NCBI RefSeq assembly: GCF_009730915.1
Contig: NC_052479.1
Span: forward strand, 12,025,815-12,089,814
Direction: 5' to 3'
Length of the DNA stretch: 64,000 nucleotides
DNA from: Dioscorea cayenensis subsp. rotundata
Lineage: Eukaryota; Streptophyta; Magnoliopsida; Dioscoreales; Dioscoreaceae
Shown piece by piece: positions 12,541 through 25,600 of this stretch (its first letter is position 1; every line of letters starts with the position of its first letter). A program made the position numbers and the translations under genes. Under the pieces are notes generated by a model. It was not told the DNA's origin, ran no database searches, and saw nothing but the letters and a program-made list of their open reading frames with translations.

Positions 12541-13008
12541 GAAGAAGAGGAGGTCAAGGACCAACCTGCAAGAGATACGGGCAGCGGAGCCAATCCGAGC
12601 CGAAGCCTATCAGAAACGTTGGTGGTCTTGTAAGCAGAGGAGGAGGAGAAGAAAGACAATGTTGCCGTGTGCATAGCAGCCGCCATAGTAGGGGAAGAAA
12701 AGGGAGATGAGAAATGCAAAGGAAAAGACAGAGAATTGGTGCTTGTTTATAGAGAGGAAGAGGGAAAGCAAATGGCTTCGGGCGGAAAGCTCAAAGCGAA
12801 GAAGTATTGTGAAGGGCGAGGTTTGCTTTTCACCTTCTTTGTTTTCTCCGCACCCTCGGTCCTATCGATCTATTTTCATTTTTCAGGACCCACCCACTTT
12901 TTCCTGTTAATTAATTAATTAATTAATAACCCGTTATTTAGATTTTTTTTTTTTAATGTTTGTTTTTTCATGCAATCCGATGGTTATAGGTCTTATCTCA
13001 AAATAATG
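12541..13008. repeat. Second copy of the PDH promoter-exon 1 block
   Basis: Direct repeat of 10733-11152. Shared landmarks, in order: the GTCAAGGACCA start, exon 1, GGGGAAGAAAAGGGAGATGA, TTAATTAATTAAT plus AATAACCC, a poly-T run, and TAGGTCTTATCTCAAAATAA at the end. The divergence is visible by eye in every line, so the duplication is older than the intron-3 repeats. Confidence 0.85.
12566..12686 (-). other. Duplicate first exon of PDH E1-beta (alternative exon or pseudo-exon)
   Basis: On the complement, ATG at 12686 opens a frame [20 protein letters not shown] followed by [20 protein letters not shown] and a GT donor directly after 12566. It matches exon 1 of the PDH gene (10865-10748) with several substitutions and a one-codon insertion. 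Its length, 121 nt, leaves the same phase as the 118-nt proximal exon, so it could splice to the exon-2 acceptor at 10410 and still give a full E1-beta with a slightly different leader. The surrounding promoter is duplicated too (12541-13008). It may be an active alternative first exon or an unused copy; the sequence cannot decide. Confidence 0.6.
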
Positions 13009-14488
13009 TTCTCCTAGTTATGACAATTTCTAATTTAATCACACAATCCCTAACTCAATCAAACTAATTATGTGGGACACGAAAGGGTAGTTTAGTAATC
13101 TTACTCTATTATGGTTATTTGCATAATTAAGTTTAGTGAGTTTGACAATTACTATTACTCTCACTTGGTTGGGATATAAGAACAAAGGGTTTATACACAG
13201 ATGATTGTCAAAACAAGAAATGTTCGTAATAATCTACTCATTCGTGTTCAATTAGACTACATCGTGGGACCATAAGGTGGGCTAGGTGTCGCCACGTCTT
13301 TTGCTACATCCTATTCTATTTGAGTGTAAAGAGATTCCACTTGCATATAATCAACATCCTATTTTATTATATACTTCTTTTGTCCATCCATTTTGTACAT
13401 GATATACATGAACATAGGACTCAACCAATAATTTCACACCAATTTATTTCATTATTATAATGTCTGCCACTAGGCATATTTCTGAAAATAAAAAACATAA
13501 TGATTAATTATTTAAATTCCGAATAAGATATCCTTTACTCTAAGTATAGCCTAATTATAACCAATAAATTGGTTTTTCCATCCGTCAAACTTTATGGAAG
13601 CCCCCTTTCTACCCTACGGGGTTCTTTTCTTAGATAAAGCCCTAGCCCATAGTTGGAGACAAGAGATTCATATGAGCAATCATAACAAAACGAGCCTCCA
13701 CTTGGGTTTCCTAATAGAAGGTATATGATCCCATCAAAGTTGGCATTGAACCCTTCACAAATTAATGAGTATAAACAAATAGCATGCTACTCTATTAAAA
13801 TGGAGTGTAAAGCTTGTATGCCTAGTCCTCCTTTTCTTTTGATCCAAATGATTAAAAGGGGCTACCCTTTGTTAGGTTTTCTATGGTATCACTCTTTTTA
13901 GTATATTACAATTGTCATGCCAATAAATACATTCTAAAAAGCAAACAACTCAGTAAAATATAATAAATCAAAAAATTATTGAATTTATCTAAAACTTGAT
14001 GCCTGTAACTCTTATTATCTTGGCTAATGGTTGTTTTAATTTCTCCCAACTTAAGGCCCACAAATAATACTATTACTAATTTTCCCCCAATGGCATAACA
14101 CATGTTTTAATTTAAGAAGCCTATCACATTTTCTTAACTTTAAATGATAGTCTAAGTAGCTATTGAACACATAATCCAATCAACTAAAATATAAAAAAAA
14201 TTACAACATATAACTCAAGGGACCTTGTATATAAACCCATAATAACTCATAAATATATGCAAAAATTAAAAATACCAGTGGCAATTTTGAGAATAAATTC
14301 ATTTCCAAGCCCAAATATATAATTTTCCCATAACAAAAAATAAAATTAAATAAATAAATAACGTTAATAGTTTAGACTTTTCTTGCTTGGACGTGTCGTG
14401 TGAGTTTTATAAAAGTAAATTTTCTTTTTTTAAAATTATAAATAAATAATTAAATAATTAAATAAAATGGCATCAGTTTGTGATTATA
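13009..14488. other. Intergenic DNA, possible LTR or transposon remnant
   Basis: No coding region supported. The stretch 13180-13900 has a mixed, less AT-rich composition (for example GGGACCATAAGGTGGGC near 13265 and GCCTAGTCCTCCTTTTC near 13820) that resembles a retroelement LTR or untranslated region, but no paired terminal repeats were seen. 14100-14480 is plain AT-rich DNA. Confidence 0.3.
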
Positions 14489-14610
14489 ATGTCTCTCTTC
14501 TCGCAAATTGATTTCGCAGCTTTCGCTTGTGATTTCGATTTCGTTTCCAGTTTTCCCCCAATTTTTTCCATCGAATCCTAACGAGCTTCTCTAGTTTTCG
14601 ATTTCAATCC
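14489..14610 (+). promoter_or_regulatory. Pyrimidine-rich 5' leader of the ceramide synthase gene
   Basis: Directly upstream of the ATG at 14611 lies a TC-rich, AUG-free stretch with TCTCTCTTCTCGC and repeated CGATTTCG words. This composition is usual for plant 5' UTRs and contrasts with the AT-rich DNA before it. The transcription start is not fixed by the sequence. Confidence 0.45.
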
Positions 14611-17600
14611 ATGGGTTCCGCAGATGTGCTGCGACTTGTGGATTGGGAGGCGGAATCATATCCTGTTTATGAGGACTTTGCTGCTCTTCCGTTCTTGGTC
14701 GCCTTCTTCCCCACTGTTCGATTTCTTCTTGATAAATTCGTCTTTGAGGTTCGTCTTCTTGATGTTCTGGATCCCTCGTTTGGTTGTATTCCTCTTTTTA
14801 GGTTGAGTTTTGGTTGAAAGTTGGAATTTTTTCGTGTTTTTCTTCTAGGTTGTTTGGTGAGTTTTATGAATGATTTTTGGGACAGGCGTGTGTTTTCCCT
14901 CTGGTTGATCTTGTTGCCTTTTTTTTTAGGGAAAATTTGGTCTTTAGGTTTTCTAGATCTTGCGGATTAATGAATTGTTTGGATGGCTTGGAGGATTTCA
15001 TGTGGTAGATCATAATTGAAAGTTTGTAGAAGAGTTTGAGTGTTGGAGTTTGCTATTATTAGAATTTTTTTTTTTATTATTCTTAGTTTTTCTATTTGAT
15101 GATCTTTACAGTTATATATGCTTCATATTGTTCAAGTTCAGCTATTTTATTTATTGTTGTTGTTGTTGCTATAGATGATCAGATCTGGTTTTGGTCTCTG
15201 GATGCTGGTTTTTGCTACATGTTCCATGAGAGTATAGCATTGTGTTCTGTTAGAAATTGCATGGTTTTTTAGGGGAGCAGTGGTTCAATAAAGTTGACCA
15301 ATTTTGGTATCTCTGGTATTGTGTACTGAAAATTTATTTGGATGGTGTCGTGGGCTCATGATTGTGTAGATCTTATAATGCTTGTAATGTAACGTGTTTT
15401 GCAGAATTGGTGGGTTCTGTTAATGTGATTTAGAGTTTGTATAGTCATGAAAAATGAGTAGTTTTTCTGTAAGGATGGAAATGCTCGAATTTTGAAGGGT
15501 TTTCAGCTTGGTTCTATTTTTATTTATTTATTTATTTTTAACATGGAGTTCCTCCTCTTCAAATATCTGTTTATTATCAACTGGTCCCCATCTTGATTTG
15601 GATGGACCAGATGATAAATGTCAACTTAAATACGCAAGAGTGGAAGATCTATTCTGTTGTATTAGTCGTAGTTGCATGATGGTTTCTTTCATGGCGCCAT
15701 TGACACTTTGCATAGTGACACTTAGTTGAACATATTGCAGTTGAGGCAGAAATTTTAGAAAAATATGGTCAGAACTTTTCTGCTGTCATCTTGAAGTATT
15801 TCCTAGATACTTTTTGTTACAGCTTTTCAACATTCTTTCTTGACAAGTTTCATTCTTTGTATAAGATCATGTCTTGAGAATTATTATGATGAATAATACC
15901 CAACCTCTGAAAGCTTGAGAAATGTCATGGAAAAGTGCTATATTTTCTGTTTGGTGTCATTGGTGTTTGACTTTGTTTTGAAGATACATCTAAAAGCTAT
16001 TAGTGTAACATGTTATTAAATGATGTTCCGGTCAAAATGTTGGATTATCTATTCTCTACATAGAATCTATGTTCAATATTCCCTTACTGAATGTGTTCAT
16101 CATGACATGCAGGGCTTTTGGCAACAGAATTAATTTGTAAAAATATGTTTGAATCTGATAAAAATATGTTAGATCTTATATAAGAGAAACTATGACATTC
16201 TCTTTGTATTCAAACATCAAAAGCTTTGCCTAATTATTTTACTTTTTTGATCCTTCACTTCCAGGTCCTATTTTAGCAACTCAAATCTATCTGAATTTGA
16301 AACAAATTTGAGATTTAAAACCTTATTTTTGTACATCAAACCTCTGAGCATGATTTATTCTGAAGTCCATATGTATGGTTTATGCAGAAAGCGGCACGGC
16401 GACTTGTTATTGGGAAGGGGCATGAAAAGCTTGATCTTGAAACAAAAGAACGGAGAAAAAAGATCAATAAATTCAAGGAATCAGCCTGGAAGTGTGTCTA
16501 TTTTCTTTCTGCTGAGTTTCTTTCCCTGTATGTTACGTATGATGAGCCATGGTTCAAAAATACCCGTTACTTTTGGGTGGGACCTGGAGATCAAGTTTGG
16601 CCTGACCAAAAATATAAGTAAGCTATTTTCAAAAAAATCATGCATTATTTTCTAATAAGTTATTCTAAGTCAAGTCTATATGGCACGTGTTGATTTAGTA
16701 TTCTCTAACCTCCAGATTGAAGCTTAAGGGCGTTTACATGTTTGCTGCTGGATTTTACACCTACTCCATATTTGCTTTGATATTTTGGGAAACAAAACGT
16801 GCAGATTGGGGTGTTTCAATGTCCCATCATGTTGCAACTGCCATTCTTATAATGTTGTCTTATATTTTCAGGTTTGTCTCTGACTGAAATGGTTTTTTGT
16901 TAGGTTTAATGATTTCCATTATTTATTTATTTTTCAGTTATTTGTTATTAATACTGTCTTTCAAGTAGCTTGTCTCTTTAAATTCTACTTTAATCTTGTA
17001 CTCAAGCAAATTATGTTTGAATGCAGGTGTGTGAATCCTAGTTTGTTTCCATTATAATATTCATCTCATTTTGAATGTGATTTTCTAAGAAAATCAAGCC
17101 CCTCTTTCACATTATGGTCCAAGCTTTGGCTATCCTGGAGAGGCTTGATTTTGATTTTGCATCATATTTACTGACATGAACTTCTGTAGTAATAAGAACA
17201 AATTGATGCCTTTGGGTTCCATAATAAAAGAACATTGACCAGGCCCTGCACATTGTGCACAACCAAGGTTGTGAGATTTGCCCATTAGAGGTAAAATCTT
17301 AGAAACAGAAAACAGAATGTTAATTTCTGCATTGACTAGGACTAATTTGATAATAATTAATAAGTTAATGCCGTGTTGATTAAATTGATGCTGTTAGGTT
17401 ACACAACCTAAGAATATTGTCTAGGCCCTCCACCACCTAGGTTAAGAGGTGTCCATGTTTAGAGGAAAAAGCTTAGAATAGAATGTTAAATTGTGCGTTG
17501 ACTAGGACCCATGATGATAAATTGAGGCTAATGGGTTTCACAATATAAGAACATTGACTAGGCGCTCCACAACCAATGTTGAGAGAGGTGCATATTTAGA

Positions 17601-19358
17601 GATAAAATCTTAGAACAGGTTGTTTATTTCTGAATTACATGAAGCAATACTGTCGAATCTATTCATCTCAGCGGATATTGTTTACTTATACTATCATCTA
17701 TGATATAAGTAAAACCGAATGGTATCTTACTTCTGTATTTGAGTGGCTATATATGTCATGCAATATACATGAAAATGAAGCTTGGAGGTATGATTTATGG
17801 TCTGTGATTCCCTCATAAATGATGTAATTTTCTGCCTTAGTATTTGTCTTGCTGTTTCAGTTTCTCAATGGTTCAAGTTGATCTTCATCTATGACAACCA
17901 CTAAACCAATTCTTATATAAATTGTCCTTGAAATATGCATAATTCAAAGTTTACAAGGAGATAATACTGTTCTTGGACACAGTGGAGAGATAATTGTCTA
18001 AATTCAAAAGATGATATTATAACACAAGTTTCTAGGTCTTCATTCTAATTATATGTGATACCGGAGGAACCTATTTTGGTTTTTTATTCTATGAGATGCA
18101 AAATCATGCTTTGAATGCATGTTCAAATGAATTGGTTGCCATTTTTGAACTGGTCAAATAAGATATCAATCTCCCTACCCGAGAATGGAAAGGAATTCTA
18201 GAAGTCAAAGTCTTCTTGTCATATTTGCAACAGTCAAAATTTCCTCTTTGGCTTGCAAATGGGATTCCACTGCTCTTGTAGATTGCTTGAATTAAAAATC
18301 ACTACCTGGGTTTTGTCATGTTCTCATGTATATTTATTCTGGTCAATTGTTCACATTTCTTTGATATCACTGCAATTACTGCTGTTATAATTGTTTTTGA
18401 TGCTCTAACAAATTTCATCATCCTTATTAAACAGATTTGCACGTGTTGGCTCGATTGTTTTAGCCCTTCATGATGCTTCTGATGTATTTCTAGAGGCAGG
18501 AAAGATGTCCAAGTACACTGGCTGTGAGCCACTGGCTGTTGTTATGTTTCTACTTTTTGTTACTTCATGGGTGCTATTCCGCCTCATATGCTTCCCATTT
18601 TGGGTCATTCGAAGTACCAGGTAAATCAAAGTTGCTTTTCTTATTCCTTATCTTTTGATGTTGTTTTACTAGTTTCTTTTTACAAACTGCTATTAACAGA
18701 TGCTCAGCTATCTATGGAATATTTAGTTCATAAGGTGATCGTTCTGCATGGCACATTTATTCCGATTGTTTTCCTTCTGTGGTTAGGGATCATTGCTCCT
18801 ATTTTAGACGATATTTTGCTATTTTTACCTTGTTGAAAAAGGTGCATGCATATTTTTTAACCCAGTGCCCAATACTTGTGTTTTGGGAATGGATTGGTGG
18901 ATTTAAAAACGTGGATTATGAGATGGTTGGACCATCCTGAATCATTTATAAGTTGTGAACAAGATGCTTGATCTGAACTTTCATTTAAAACACGTATAAT
19001 CCAGTGGCATGTATTTGATCATATTGAACATCTTTGTCTTTCAGCTATGAAGTGGTCTTGACTTTAGACAAGGAGAAGCACAAGGTGGAAGGACCGATTT
19101 ATTATTACATTTTCAATTCCCTTTTGATCTCATTACTTGTTCTTCACATCTATTGGTGGGTTTTAATCTTCCGGATGCTTGTGAAGCAAATCCAATCCCG
19201 AGGACATGTCGGGGATGATGTTCGTTCCGGTATGTCCTATCTTTTTCAAAACAAAAATTACTCTTAGTTTTTGCTCCAAGCCAACAAAAGTCTCATATGA
19301 AATAACTTATGTTTTCTATTATATAGATTCCGAAGATGAAGAAGAACATGAAGATTGA
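14611..19358 (+). CDS. LOH-like: Ceramide synthase, LAG1 longevity assurance homologue (TLC domain)
   Basis: An ER membrane enzyme that acylates a sphingoid base with a fatty acyl-CoA to make (dihydro)ceramide. Exons: 14611-14748, 16388-16617, 16716-16871, 18435-18620, 19045-19229, 19327-19358. All borders are GT..AG and the phases fit, giving 308 residues, as in Arabidopsis LOH1/LOH3 (about 308-310). The N-terminus ([13 protein letters not shown]...[10 protein letters not shown]) is typical. The TLC domain follows, with several hydrophobic segments and the Lag1p motif: the His pair in [17 protein letters not shown] and [17 protein letters not shown] with its conserved Asp residues. [10 protein letters not shown] and [13 protein letters not shown] also match plant LOH proteins. 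The last TM segment ([20 protein letters not shown]) precedes an acidic tail, [10 protein letters not shown], a likely casein-kinase-2 target. No homeobox-like region is present, as in other plant members. It looks closer to the LOH1/LOH3 class than LOH2, by eye only. Confidence 0.93.
14749..16387 (+). other. Intron 1 of the ceramide synthase gene
   Basis: GT (14749-14750) to AG (16386-16387), 1.64 kb, T-rich, with no coding block recognised. The interval 16872-18434 (intron 3) is similar and holds three diverged direct repeats at about 17245-17300, 17390-17470 and 17530-17610, recognisable by AGAACATTGAC(C/T)AGGC or a variant, then GCACAACCAA(G/T)GTTG or a variant, then AGAG(A/G)TAAAATCTTAGAA. 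Confidence 0.6.
17235..17625. repeat. Diverged short tandem repeat in ceramide synthase intron 3
   Basis: Three imperfect units each carry a word like ACATTGACTAGG, a CCTCCAC or GCTCCAC word, GAGAGGTG(C/T)CCAT or a variant, and a closing TAAAATCTTAGAACAG or a variant. Spacing is 140-170 bp. The units are well diverged, so this is an old local duplication with no visible function. Confidence 0.5.
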
Positions 19359-20640
19359 GAATTGAATCAAATCAATTACTTCAACATGGTTAGACGTGAA
19401 TTCCCATTGCGGCAGGTTCTTCAACATTCTCGATTATATTGTGATCGCTTTAGCGATCTCGATTTGTTGCATTGGATGCTTAGAAAAACTTCATGAGATT
19501 CTGTAGTTTTGATAGTTAATTTTTAGCAGATTAACCTCAGCTAGGTGCACAACTAGTTGGGACCTCATTTTCCCTCCATTTATGTAAGTCTCAATTAATG
19601 ACCACTTTTCATTGAGATGCTCATCATTGGTTTGATTTTGTATATTAATTTCAGAAACATACTGTTCAAGAGAATTAGTGAAAATTTACTTATTATGAAA
19701 AATCATTATTTGTCATTGTTTGCAAATTTGTCTTAAATTTTGCTTCTTATTGAGGTCCATGTTTACATATTTATTTGTTCAATTGAATGTATTTGCTTTC
19801 TTATGATGAAAGACAGCTTTCTTTTTAATATAATCTATGTTGATTTTCAATTTTAAAAATAAATAAATAAATAAATAAATAATGTTTATATGCATATAGA
19901 GGTAAATATTGGTTTTTTTATGAAGATATACTAGTAAATATTTACTTTATGCAACTAATTTTGAAATTTTCTCCCAAAATGCCTGTTTGTGTCTTTCACT
20001 TTTCAAATCCCTTGGATATTATATAATTTTTAATTGTTGAAAAACTAATAATTGATGATTGCAGAAAACTAATAGCTCAAAATGTGTGTGAATAAGTAAA
20101 ATAAATGAATAGAACGAAAAATACAGAGGGATATAATTAGGAGAAGAAATGTTTTTTATATACAAATTTGGATAAGGTATATGTTAGAAATAGACACACG
20201 AAGAGGAGTTGAGTTGTACAACGCATGTCCCTTTCATATGCATGAGCTAATATTTGAATATGCTTCCTCGATGAGATGAACATCTTAAAACAAGACTAAT
20301 GCCAATAAAACAAGATATCATTGACAATTTTATCACTGTTTTACTTTAGATTTTTCCTCTTAAAATTTTCTTTTTCAACTGCTACTAACACTTCACTTCA
20401 TCACCTTTTTATTCAAAGTGATTCATTCTGCTGGTTTAAATAGACTAAGAAATAGAAAGGAAAAACCAATACATGGGATGTGAAGACTACATGGTGTTGC
20501 TACATGTGAACAGTTGTTATTTGATTTGATTTGGTTTCTTTGATAATAGTCATCCACATACACATATATATACATGAATCTTTCATAACATTAATGATAT
20601 GTTTACGTTATACCTTTTCAAATAATTTTGTTAAATGATG
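19359..20640. other. 3' region of the ceramide synthase gene and spacer
   Basis: 19359 to about 19660 is probably 3' UTR (moderate GC, TATGTAAG and TTGTATATTAATTTC near the end). The rest is AT-rich spacer with an (AAAT)n run near 19855-19880. No gene seen. Confidence 0.4.
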
Positions 20641-20660
20641 TGAATACTGAGATGAATACT

Positions 20661-20663
<3 letters not shown>

Positions 20664-20726
<63 letters not shown>
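20664..20726. repeat. (TA)n microsatellite
   Basis: About 31 dinucleotide units. A second perfect run lies at 20822-20870 and both are followed by CTCTTGGTCTC, so the two runs and their flanks look like a local duplication. Confidence 0.95.
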
Positions 20727-20729
<3 letters not shown>

Positions 20730-20818
20730 TGGTCTCTTCTAAATGTTTTAACTAAGGGTTTAAACTTCATAAAGATTTAATGATTTTGCTTAAATGATGT
20801 TATACTTTTCAGATGAAT

Positions 20819-20821
<3 letters not shown>

Positions 20822-20870
<49 letters not shown>
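20822..20870. repeat. (TA)n microsatellite, second copy
   Basis: About 24 units followed by TCTTGGTCTCC and AACATAAGGGTTTAAACTTC, which repeats the sequence behind the first run (AACTAAGGGTTTAAACTTC). Confidence 0.95.
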
Positions 20871-20872
<2 letters not shown>

Positions 20873-20904
20873 TTTTTCTCTTGGTCTCCTTCCATCTAAA
20901 TGTA

Positions 20905-21130
20905 TAACATAAGGGTTTAAACTTCAAAGTTTAGGTTTAAAGATTTAGGAATTTATAGTTTAGAATTTAAGATTTAGAGTTTAAATTAATGGTCTAGGGT
21001 TTAGGATTTATAGGGCTGAGGATTTAAAGGTTTTAGATATAGTGCTTTTATAGTGTTTACAGCCTACGATTTAGGGATTTATAGGCTTAAGGTTTTTGAG
21101 TTTTTGGTTTAAAGATTTTTATAGTGTTTT
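20905..21130. repeat. Degenerate TTTAGGG-like block
   Basis: A run of words such as GGGTTTAAAC, TTTAGGTTTAAAGATTTAGG, AGGGTTTAGGATTTATAGGG and ACGATTTAGGGATTTATAGG. All lie within a few changes of the plant telomere unit TTTAGGG but there is no exact array. It may be an eroded interstitial telomeric tract or simple low-complexity DNA. Confidence 0.5.
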
Positions 21131-21594
21131 ATAAAATGTAGAGCTAAAGAGAGAAAAAATGATAAAGATATCAATTTAGCATCAACTAAATTTTGGAAAG
21201 CTATTCAGAAATTTATTACGTAAATATAGCAATACTTATCATATAAATATTTAAATTGGGAATTAAATGGGTCAATTTTGGGTGATTTAGCATAAATTAT
21301 CACTTGATAAGTTGTAAAAATTGTTAAAATAAATTGAAAAATATCTCTCAATCTAAATATATTTGCGAGCACATCCATCAAGAGACTTCTCATAAAATTA
21401 AATTCATCTTATTTTAATTAAATCAAACCACTCAAATTTAAAATAGAGTATTACATTGAACCAGAAACAAGACAAAACTCAGAGAATCATTTGAGATACA
21501 TATTTTTAACAATAATATTTTAATCCAAATATTATTAATCAAGTGCTTTCCCAAAGCTATTCAAAGTGATTTTTAACCCAAAAACAAATATTAG

Positions 21595-22110
21595 AGCATC
21601 TTCGATGGGAGAGAGTTTAGGGTTTATTGAACATTCAACCCAACTCTCTTTTATTAGAGAAGGCACTGAGTGCGCTACTAAAGATTGCGCTTAAACATTC
21701 ATGTCCACTGAGTATTAGTGGCCACCAACTATTTAATTTGAGTTTCTTTCCATTTTAAATCGGTGGTCACCAACCATTTAATTAATAGATTCCCTTTCCA
21801 TTTTAAATTATTTTTTTATAATTCATATGTAATAGGGCTCCATCTTTTAAATAAGATTTTTTTATTATTTTAAATATTTATTTTGAAATATAATTTTTAA
21901 AAATATACTATTTTATTTATTTTATTAAATAATATTTAAAGATTTTATTAATATATATATATATATATATTAATAAAATATATAATATAAATAGTTAAAA
22001 AATAAATGAAATGATTGTGATTCCCGTATAAGTTTAATGAGTTAATGAATGAAATTGTATAATAATTAAAATTGCTCTTAAATTAATAAATGGTCCTTTA
22101 AAAAAACAAA
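21595..22110. mobile_element. Possible MITE remnant
   Basis: The stretch starts GAGCATCTTCGATGGGAGAG, a form common at the ends of small plant transposons (GAGCATCTCCAATGG class), and contains two near-copies of a GTGGCCACCAACTATTTAAT / GTGGTCACCAACCATTTAAT word followed by TTCCATTTTAAAT. A matching far end and target duplication were not found, so the call is tentative. Confidence 0.35.
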
Positions 22111-22204
22111 TTGACCATTTTTTTAACCTTTACAGTGCTCCTAGTATTATTTTTTTCACAAAAAAACAAACATAAACATTCCAAACCTTTCTTCCCAAAT
22201 GCTT

Positions 22205-22208
<4 letters not shown>

Positions 22209-22280
<72 letters not shown>

Positions 22281-22311
22281 GTATGTATATATATATGTAT
22301 ATATGTACGTA
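22209..22311. repeat. (TA)n / (TATG)n compound microsatellite
   Basis: About 30 TA units followed by five GTAT units and further TA. It lies about 300 bp downstream (on -) of the stop codon of the STK16-like kinase gene. Confidence 0.95.
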
Positions 22312-22606
22312 TAAAAGGGCAGGCTTCATGAGAACACCATGAATTGTCACAAAACTTCCAAGAAATCTCATTTTGCTCATAATATGCTGATAAAAATAAA
22401 TTTGATTTTTCCTTGGTAATAATTATCCTCCTTTTCCATAACTCTTACACTTATATAAGTTATAACATAAAGAATACAACTGACATTAATCGACATATAT
22501 AAAACTATAAAAGAACAAGAAATGCTTGATGAGAACAACAAAAATAAAAACCACTAGATCTGCTGCAACATTGATTGAATTTCTGCAGGTGTTGGACTTT
22601 TATAGC

Positions 22607-25600
22607 TTAATTTACGCACTTTGATATAAGCTTGTCGACATGAATGACTATATCATTGATATGAGGGCGAACGGCCGGCTGAGGCTGCAGCATCCAGACC
22701 ACAAACTGATTCAGGGCTTCCGGATACGCTGGGTCAGGCACCGGAAGCCATTTTATCTGTGCATTCATAACTGTCTCCTTTAGATTTCCTTCTGATTCAA
22801 CAAGTGCATACTCAAAGGGCGATGCACCGTACCTGTAAGGATTCAAGAAAACAGTTTATATATAATTCATGTATGATACTGTCATTTAATGACAAAATAT
22901 AAAGAGGTTATCAAATACTTTGGTTACTCTAATAATCGAAATTGTGTTCATGCTTAGGACAATGATCGATCATGGTAGAATAGGCACAATTTAACTAAGT
23001 TGAGATCCAACACCACGCATTCTAACTTCATATGACAGTGATCCACACAGAAAATAAATCAGTTTAACAATAAAACCATTTACTTTTCATATGAAGGTCA
23101 AAAGGGAAGTATCAAACAAAGATTTTAAGGCTTGAGCTCTAACAAGCAAAACAATCTGACTTGACACTTGCTGACTTCTATGTGTCCATTGCAAATACCA
23201 TGAGCAAACTTGTGCATAAATTTGCAGCAGAATTTAATCGGTGAACATGCAAAATGATGTCCCATGCATGAATAAATATTGGCTCAAATACATTTGAGAA
23301 CTTCTCGGATTAGCTGTGATCCATTCTTGTAGTGATTATTTCATAGATGACAGTCTCGCAGGTAGAGTTTATCATTAAAACCATTATTTGCAAACACATT
23401 TGAAAATCCTCATGGCCATGAAACTAGAATTAATATATATGTATATATGTATATATATGATACTTTATCAATTTAAAAAAATATAAAAAATTCGTTGTAA
23501 AAGCAGTGTAAAATGAAGAGATTAAAGTATGCTCACATAATGGCAAACAGGGTACATCCCAGAGACCAAATATCTGTCCTCTCATCAATACTTGCATTGC
23601 TTGGACAATCCCACAATTCAGGAGCTCGAAATGGTGCAGAACAGTGTTCAGCTGCCCATTCCTATGAAAAGAAAACATAAAAAATCTAATAAATAATTAC
23701 GATATAGTAATAATATTTATTGTATTAGAGAACATTGCCTTACATTTTGTCTACAGCAGCAATTGGTAACAGGCTGACTAAAGTGCATGAGTTTAAGCAA
23801 AAGAACAAGGGAAATAAAAGTTGCCAGAAGAAAAGCATATGAAGCACATCCTTAGGGAAGAGAGAAAAACATGCATTTAAGGCTTCATGCCTTTGGGCAG
23901 TTATAAAAGATTAAAATAAAAAGAGATAAAAAGAGATCCTGACACCTCTGGAGGAAAAACAAAGGATAACCAGAAAAAGGTAGCATATTGTTGGATAGTG
24001 CAGTACTGTTGAATACGCGTTCCAGTTAGTATAGAAAGCATGTGCTAACAGAAAGGAAGAACCAATAGATACCTGCAACTGAAGTGCCTCAGAGTGAGTG
24101 CTGATTGTTCTCCTTGCAGGTCGAGCACTTCCAAAATCCATTAAAATAGCAAGTGGCAGCTGCCCCTTTCTATGGGTTATTAAGACATTACCAGGTTTGA
24201 CATCATTATGAGCATATGGTGGATCAAAGTTGTGCATATGCTGGAGTCCTGAACAAAGCTGTGAGAAATTGTGTCAATTTGAAATTTCGAACGCCCTTCC
24301 AATGGAAAATATTGCAGTTTGAAAAAATCAGTATAGATTGATCATTAGAAGTGTAAATTATAATTTTATACAAATGCTACATGGTTCACAGTTCATACAA
24401 ATAAGATCAGATCAAGGCAAGCATCAAAACTTATTCAGCAAACATTGATTCCAGTCCATGGATGAACAATCTAGTGATTTACAAAAAGTTAGTGCCTTCA
24501 GTAATATCAGATGCTACCTTAGGAATGAGCTAATGAGAGTTCATAAACCCAACCCAAATATTAGCTATTGTCAAAGCTCTAATTAAACTTTCAAATAGCA
24601 TATCTCATTAAAACCAACCAAATCAGACTGAACACTGAGCATTCTAATTATCAACCTAATAATGAAAGAAATCTGAATTTCAGATAGCTTAATGCCAAAG
24701 CTCCTAGAATGTAATGCAAAGCATGATCGATCCCACAAGAAATAAGGTAGAAAGAAAAATAATCTATTCTCAAATAGCATACCTGTCGAAATATTTCAAG
24801 AACAGTAATGGTTGGAAAGAACTCTTTTTTCGCTTGCATAGCCTTACAATTATCAAGTAGAGTTCCATCTAAATGAACTGGGAATAACAAGTAAGCTTCA
24901 TTACTCTTTGATCCTTCTTTCGCACCCTACATGAATAATAACACAAACCCATGAAAACTACATGGTAAAGCATGCCAAGGCAGATTCTTTTTGAAATATA
25001 GAAGTTAATGGTGGGTGATGGCTTTATAAAAAAGCCTTAGCAAAGTAGCAAATCCTAGCATATGGTGTAATGTTTTGTAACAAAAAAGTTAACTACATGA
25101 TTCCTTGTGAGTCTTAGCATAAGCAACAACATCCCCATCATGTTTGTATTAATTATCAAGACGAGCTTTCCAGTGTTAGAAAGAGTGATGACATGTTAAA
25201 TACCAAATTAAAATTTTAGTTAGCAAGCACACTGACCATTTAAGCTAAAATCCGAACATTTCACAGGAAAGAACCATGTAGAATGAAATCAGATACCCAA
25301 ATTTCTAAATAAATTACCTTAACTGCGATGATCTCATGGTCAAGAAGAGGAAGAAGATTAGGATGACTAAAAAGAGAAGAAACACTGATCTCCTGTTTCA
25401 CTAGCTCCAACTGGTCCTCATTTTGGATGAGAACTTTCTTCATAGCATATATTCCATCATCTAAAGCAACACAGAAGACAAGCATGATTCTTCAAATATT
25501 CCACAAACAAGGTCACAAACATGAAACAACCAGTAAATTATGACTATAGAATTTATCCAAAGCCCCATCTCATATAGATCCAAAGAGAAAAACATATTAT

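Noticed and set aside
22111..22380. Open frames with long Ile-Tyr repeats on both strands
   Set aside because: They are translations of the (TA)n microsatellite at 22209-22311; no gene.
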